64,000 nt of DNA from Bacteroidetes bacterium UBA2664 (GTDB taxonomy: Bacteria; Bacteroidota; Rhodothermia; Balneolales; Balneolaceae). The notes below the pieces were generated by a model. The model worked only from the letters and a program-made list of their open reading frames with translations. It made no database searches and was not told where the DNA came from. This document shows, one piece after another, positions 62,511 to 64,000 of the stretch (positions within the stretch are counted from its first letter, which is position 1; every line of letters begins with the position of its first letter). The stretch covers positions 3,989 through 67,988 of the forward strand of contig DEMS01000032.1 in the NCBI GenBank assembly GCA_002359315.1. The letters are read 5' to 3'. Made by a program: the position numbers and the translations under genes.

Positions 62511-62549
62511 TGTACACCAAGACGTACACCAAAGAAATTTTGTACACCA
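62511..62549. promoter_or_regulatory. Candidate arm sites of element 2
   Basis: TGTACACCA at 62511 and 62541 and CGTACACCA at 62522: three direct copies placed like the TTGTACATAG triplet of element 1. The shared core TGTACA with a changed end (CCA instead of TAG) suggests a diverged integrase specificity. Confidence 0.55.
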
Positions 62550-62672
62550 TTGCTACCCAGTTTTTGGCGGCTGGTGGTATTTTTTTCAAATGTGTAGATG
62601 ATGTTAGACATTCCTCGAAAGTCGCTTACTTAGGGAAGTAAATATAGGGATTATTCTCAGCTCAATTCAAAA

Positions 62673-63059
62673 TTAATTCCCTCTATTTTTAAGAAAATCA
62701 GTAAGCGTCTCAGCTAACTTTATTTGAATATCAGAAGCTTCCTTTTTGCCTTCTTCAGATTCATCGAATTGATATTCTAAAATTTCTTTAAGTGCTAATT
62801 CAGCTCGTTCTTTTTTCGACAAATTCTTGACACCCTCTTCAAAAGGTTTCCCCTCACCTGTAAGCAGCCAAGTTCCATTACAACCGGAACCAATAACGAT
62901 TCGGGCAAGCACTTCGGAACCAGGTTTTTTTATCCTCCCACTCTTCAAATCAGTAATTAACGAATAGTTGGAAATACCACATTTGTCTAAAAATTCTTTT
63001 GCAGAATTATATCTATTGCTAATTAAAATAATTCTTTCAGCGATCGGGTTTTTACTCAT
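62673..63059 (-). CDS. CI-like repressor of element 2
   Basis: A 128-residue homologue of the 20880 product: IAERIILISNRYNSAKEFLDKCGISNYSLITDLKSGRIKKPGSEVLARIVIGSGCNGTWLLTGEG is nearly identical to its counterpart. The C-terminal 60 residues differ strongly. No protease domain. The similar DNA-binding domains predict partly shared operators and hence possible cross-immunity between the two elements. Confidence 0.8.
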   Translation of the reverse strand: MSKNPIAERIILISNRYNSAKEFLDKCGISNYSLITDLKSGRIKKPGSEVLARIVIGSGCNGTWLLTGEGKPFEEGVKNLSKKERAELALKEILEYQFDESEEGKKEASDIQIKLAETLTDFLKNRGN

Positions 63060-63118
63060 TTTGCTTGACTTGTATTAATATCGGGGCGTAACTTATCGTT
63101 AATTAACTAAAATTCATT

Positions 63119-63136
63119 TACTTACAAAAGTAAGTA
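63119..63136. promoter_or_regulatory. Operator in element 2 repressor/Cro promoter
   Basis: TACTTAC-AAAA-GTAAGTA, with the same half-sites as 21344-21362 but a different centre. The upstream context CGTTAATTAACTA is also conserved. Confidence 0.65.
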
Positions 63137-63154
63137 GATAAAATAATATACCCC

Positions 63155-63415
63155 ATGTCTAATCAAATAACAGAAACTCATTATAAATTGAAGATAGCGC
63201 TGTTGGTTAGAAGAATTGGCATCAAAGAATTCGCCAATAATTTAAGGAAACCGGATGGTACGATCGGGATCTCACACCAAGCACTTATAAGAGTAGCACA
63301 AGACAAAGAAAAAACTCCCTGGATCAAAAATGTGATCCATAAAACAATCAAAGAAACCAGTAAAGATTACCCAAACATTTGGGAGGAATTATTCAAAAGG
63401 AATGACGCAAACTAA
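63155..63415 (+). CDS. Cro-like regulator of element 2
   Basis: An 86-residue homologue of the 21376 product (LKIALLVRRIGIKEFANNLRKPDGTIGISHQALIRVAQDKEKTPWIKNVIHKTI). It starts 18 bases after the operator and overlaps the next gene by 14 bases. Same inferred role as in element 1. Confidence 0.7.
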   Translation: MSNQITETHYKLKIALLVRRIGIKEFANNLRKPDGTIGISHQALIRVAQDKEKTPWIKNVIHKTIKETSKDYPNIWEELFKRNDAN

Positions 63416-63656
63416 ACAACAGCAATTATTTAAAGTATTAAGTGGCATTGAAAGCCAACTCGAACATGTAAGATTTTTAATAAATGAATCAGTCCCGTCT
63501 GGTGATTGGATTGACACCAAAGAGTTTTCAAATAGATCAACTCTAAATCATAAAACAGTATGCAATTATGTGGGTAAGGGTACAATCAAAATGACTAAAA
63601 AAATTAGGGGAAGACATCTTATTCATATTTCGGAGTTGGAAAATTGGAGCAAGTAA
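63402..63656 (+). CDS. Small HTH / excisionase-like protein of element 2
   Basis: An 84-residue homologue of the 21623 product: IDTKEFSNRSTLNHKTVCNYVGKGTIKMTKKIRGRHLIHISELENW. The helix-turn-helix and RHLIHISEL wing are kept while the N-terminal part differs. Candidate directionality factor. Confidence 0.6.
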   Translation: MTQTKQQQLFKVLSGIESQLEHVRFLINESVPSGDWIDTKEFSNRSTLNHKTVCNYVGKGTIKMTKKIRGRHLIHISELENWSK

Positions 63657-63853
63657 AACGACTGTTAGTACCCACAAATTCAAATTCCATTAATAGACTG
63701 AACATCTTAGGCCTTGCTGCTTTGATTGTTTCCAGTCAAGAATTAAAAAGTTTTTCGGAAATCTACCTACGGGAAGAAAATAGCGACCTAAGACAGGTCA
63801 TAAAAATACTTTCGGATGCTCAACAAAAACTTAACCGAGTGATCTTGCAATAG
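63644..63853 (+). CDS. Small early protein of element 2
   Basis: A 69-residue homologue of the 21880 product with identical C-terminus QQKLNRVILQ. It overlaps the upstream gene by 13 bases. The last 30 bases belong to the near-identical block shared with element 1. Confidence 0.65.
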   Translation: MEQVKRLLVPTNSNSINRLNILGLAALIVSSQELKSFSEIYLREENSDLRQVIKILSDAQQKLNRVILQ

Positions 63854-63864
63854 GTCAAACCTGA

Positions 63865-64000
63865 TTGACATTCTACGAAGCGATACCTCATGTGAGAGAA
63901 GCATCCAGAAATGATATTATCGAAATCATTTCTGAACGCATTCCTTTAAAAAAATCTGGCAGTTACTATAAAGCATGTGTCGGCTTCCCCATAAACTGGG
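63865..64000 (+). CDS. Primase zinc-finger gene of element 2, interrupted or cut by window end
   Basis: The TTG start and 38 codons are the same as in the 22080 gene (MTFYEAIPHVREASRNDII). At 63979 the sequence changes: YKAC continues VGFPINW instead of CPFHSEK, so the zinc-finger Cys-Cys-His is lost. Either an insertion sequence begins here or the gene has recombined. Partial. Confidence 0.6.
   Translation, partial: MTFYEAIPHVREASRNDIIEIISERIPLKKSGSYYKACVGFPINW

Larger units (their letters stand above)
62383..64000. mobile_element. Element 2, related tandem element (left end only)
   Basis: Repressor, operator, Cro-like gene, two small genes and the primase start follow the tRNA in the same order and spacing as in element 1. 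Proteins are clearly homologous but diverged; the last 157 shared bases (63822-63978) have only two mismatches to 22037-22193. Similarity stops abruptly at 63979. Confidence 0.8.

Noticed and set aside
63979..64000. Naming an insertion-sequence family from the last 22 bases
   Set aside because: Too short to identify a terminal inverted repeat; the window ends.

Overview
The flanks look like the chromosome of a marine or halophilic Bacteroidota-type bacterium, most likely Balneolota/Rhodothermia-like (inference). The pointers are FtsX-family double permeases, a CarboxypepD_reg-like protein, DUF4199 and DUF2306 proteins, a BCCT osmolyte transporter, AT-rich spacers and few Shine-Dalgarno sites. 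I could not run any search, so taxonomy and family calls rest on motifs read by eye.

Layout. (1) 1-14.7 kb is ordinary chromosome: two FtsX-type ABC permeases plus their ATPase, small enzymes and DUF proteins, an OsmC protein, an outer-membrane barrel, a BCCT transporter with a universal stress protein, and a ferritin-like helical protein. An Ogt/rhodanese chimeric ORF (8.8 kb) is a deletion scar. (2) 14.75-20.6 kb is a small accessory island. It is bracketed by repeats that copy the 3' end of tRNA-Met, and carries a hydrolase, a beta-helix lipoprotein, an AbiE-type toxin-antitoxin pair and two paralogous secreted proteins. (3) 20.6-62.46 kb is an integrated element (element 1) between two copies of tRNA-Met(CAT). 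It has a divergent repressor/Cro switch at the left, a CHC2-zinc primase and a primase-helicase with a nearby array of TGAAACA motifs. Next come a long run of small proteins with single C-terminal membrane helices, a P-loop ATPase, and a 2409-residue protein combining RelA/SpoT-like, N6-methylase and SNF2-type helicase parts. Candidate capsid and spike genes, a cell-wall lysis cassette, a 14-kb metal-resistance cargo and a tyrosine integrase follow. (4) 62.4-64 kb is the start of a second, related element in tandem, with the same gene order but its own repressor, Cro-like gene and arm sites.

How element 1 works together (inference). No terminase, portal, tape-measure, sheath or baseplate gene is recognisable. 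Instead there are about ten tail-anchored small proteins, two neighbouring beta-rich candidate capsid proteins, a P-loop ATPase and several peptidoglycan enzymes. This fits a tailless, internal-membrane icosahedral phage of the broad PRD1/SSIP-1 type better than a tailed phage or a plasmid. Many of the small proteins share a short N-terminal SGY(V/I) tag as well as a glycine-rich C-terminal helix with a basic tail. The cargo (ArsR-MerTP-MerA, two CDF transporters, a CusB/CusA-TolC fusion system, PII-like and Fur-type regulators, broken ACR3 and cusA copies) would make the phage a carrier of mercury and copper/zinc resistance. Its decayed genes indicate repeated rearrangement.
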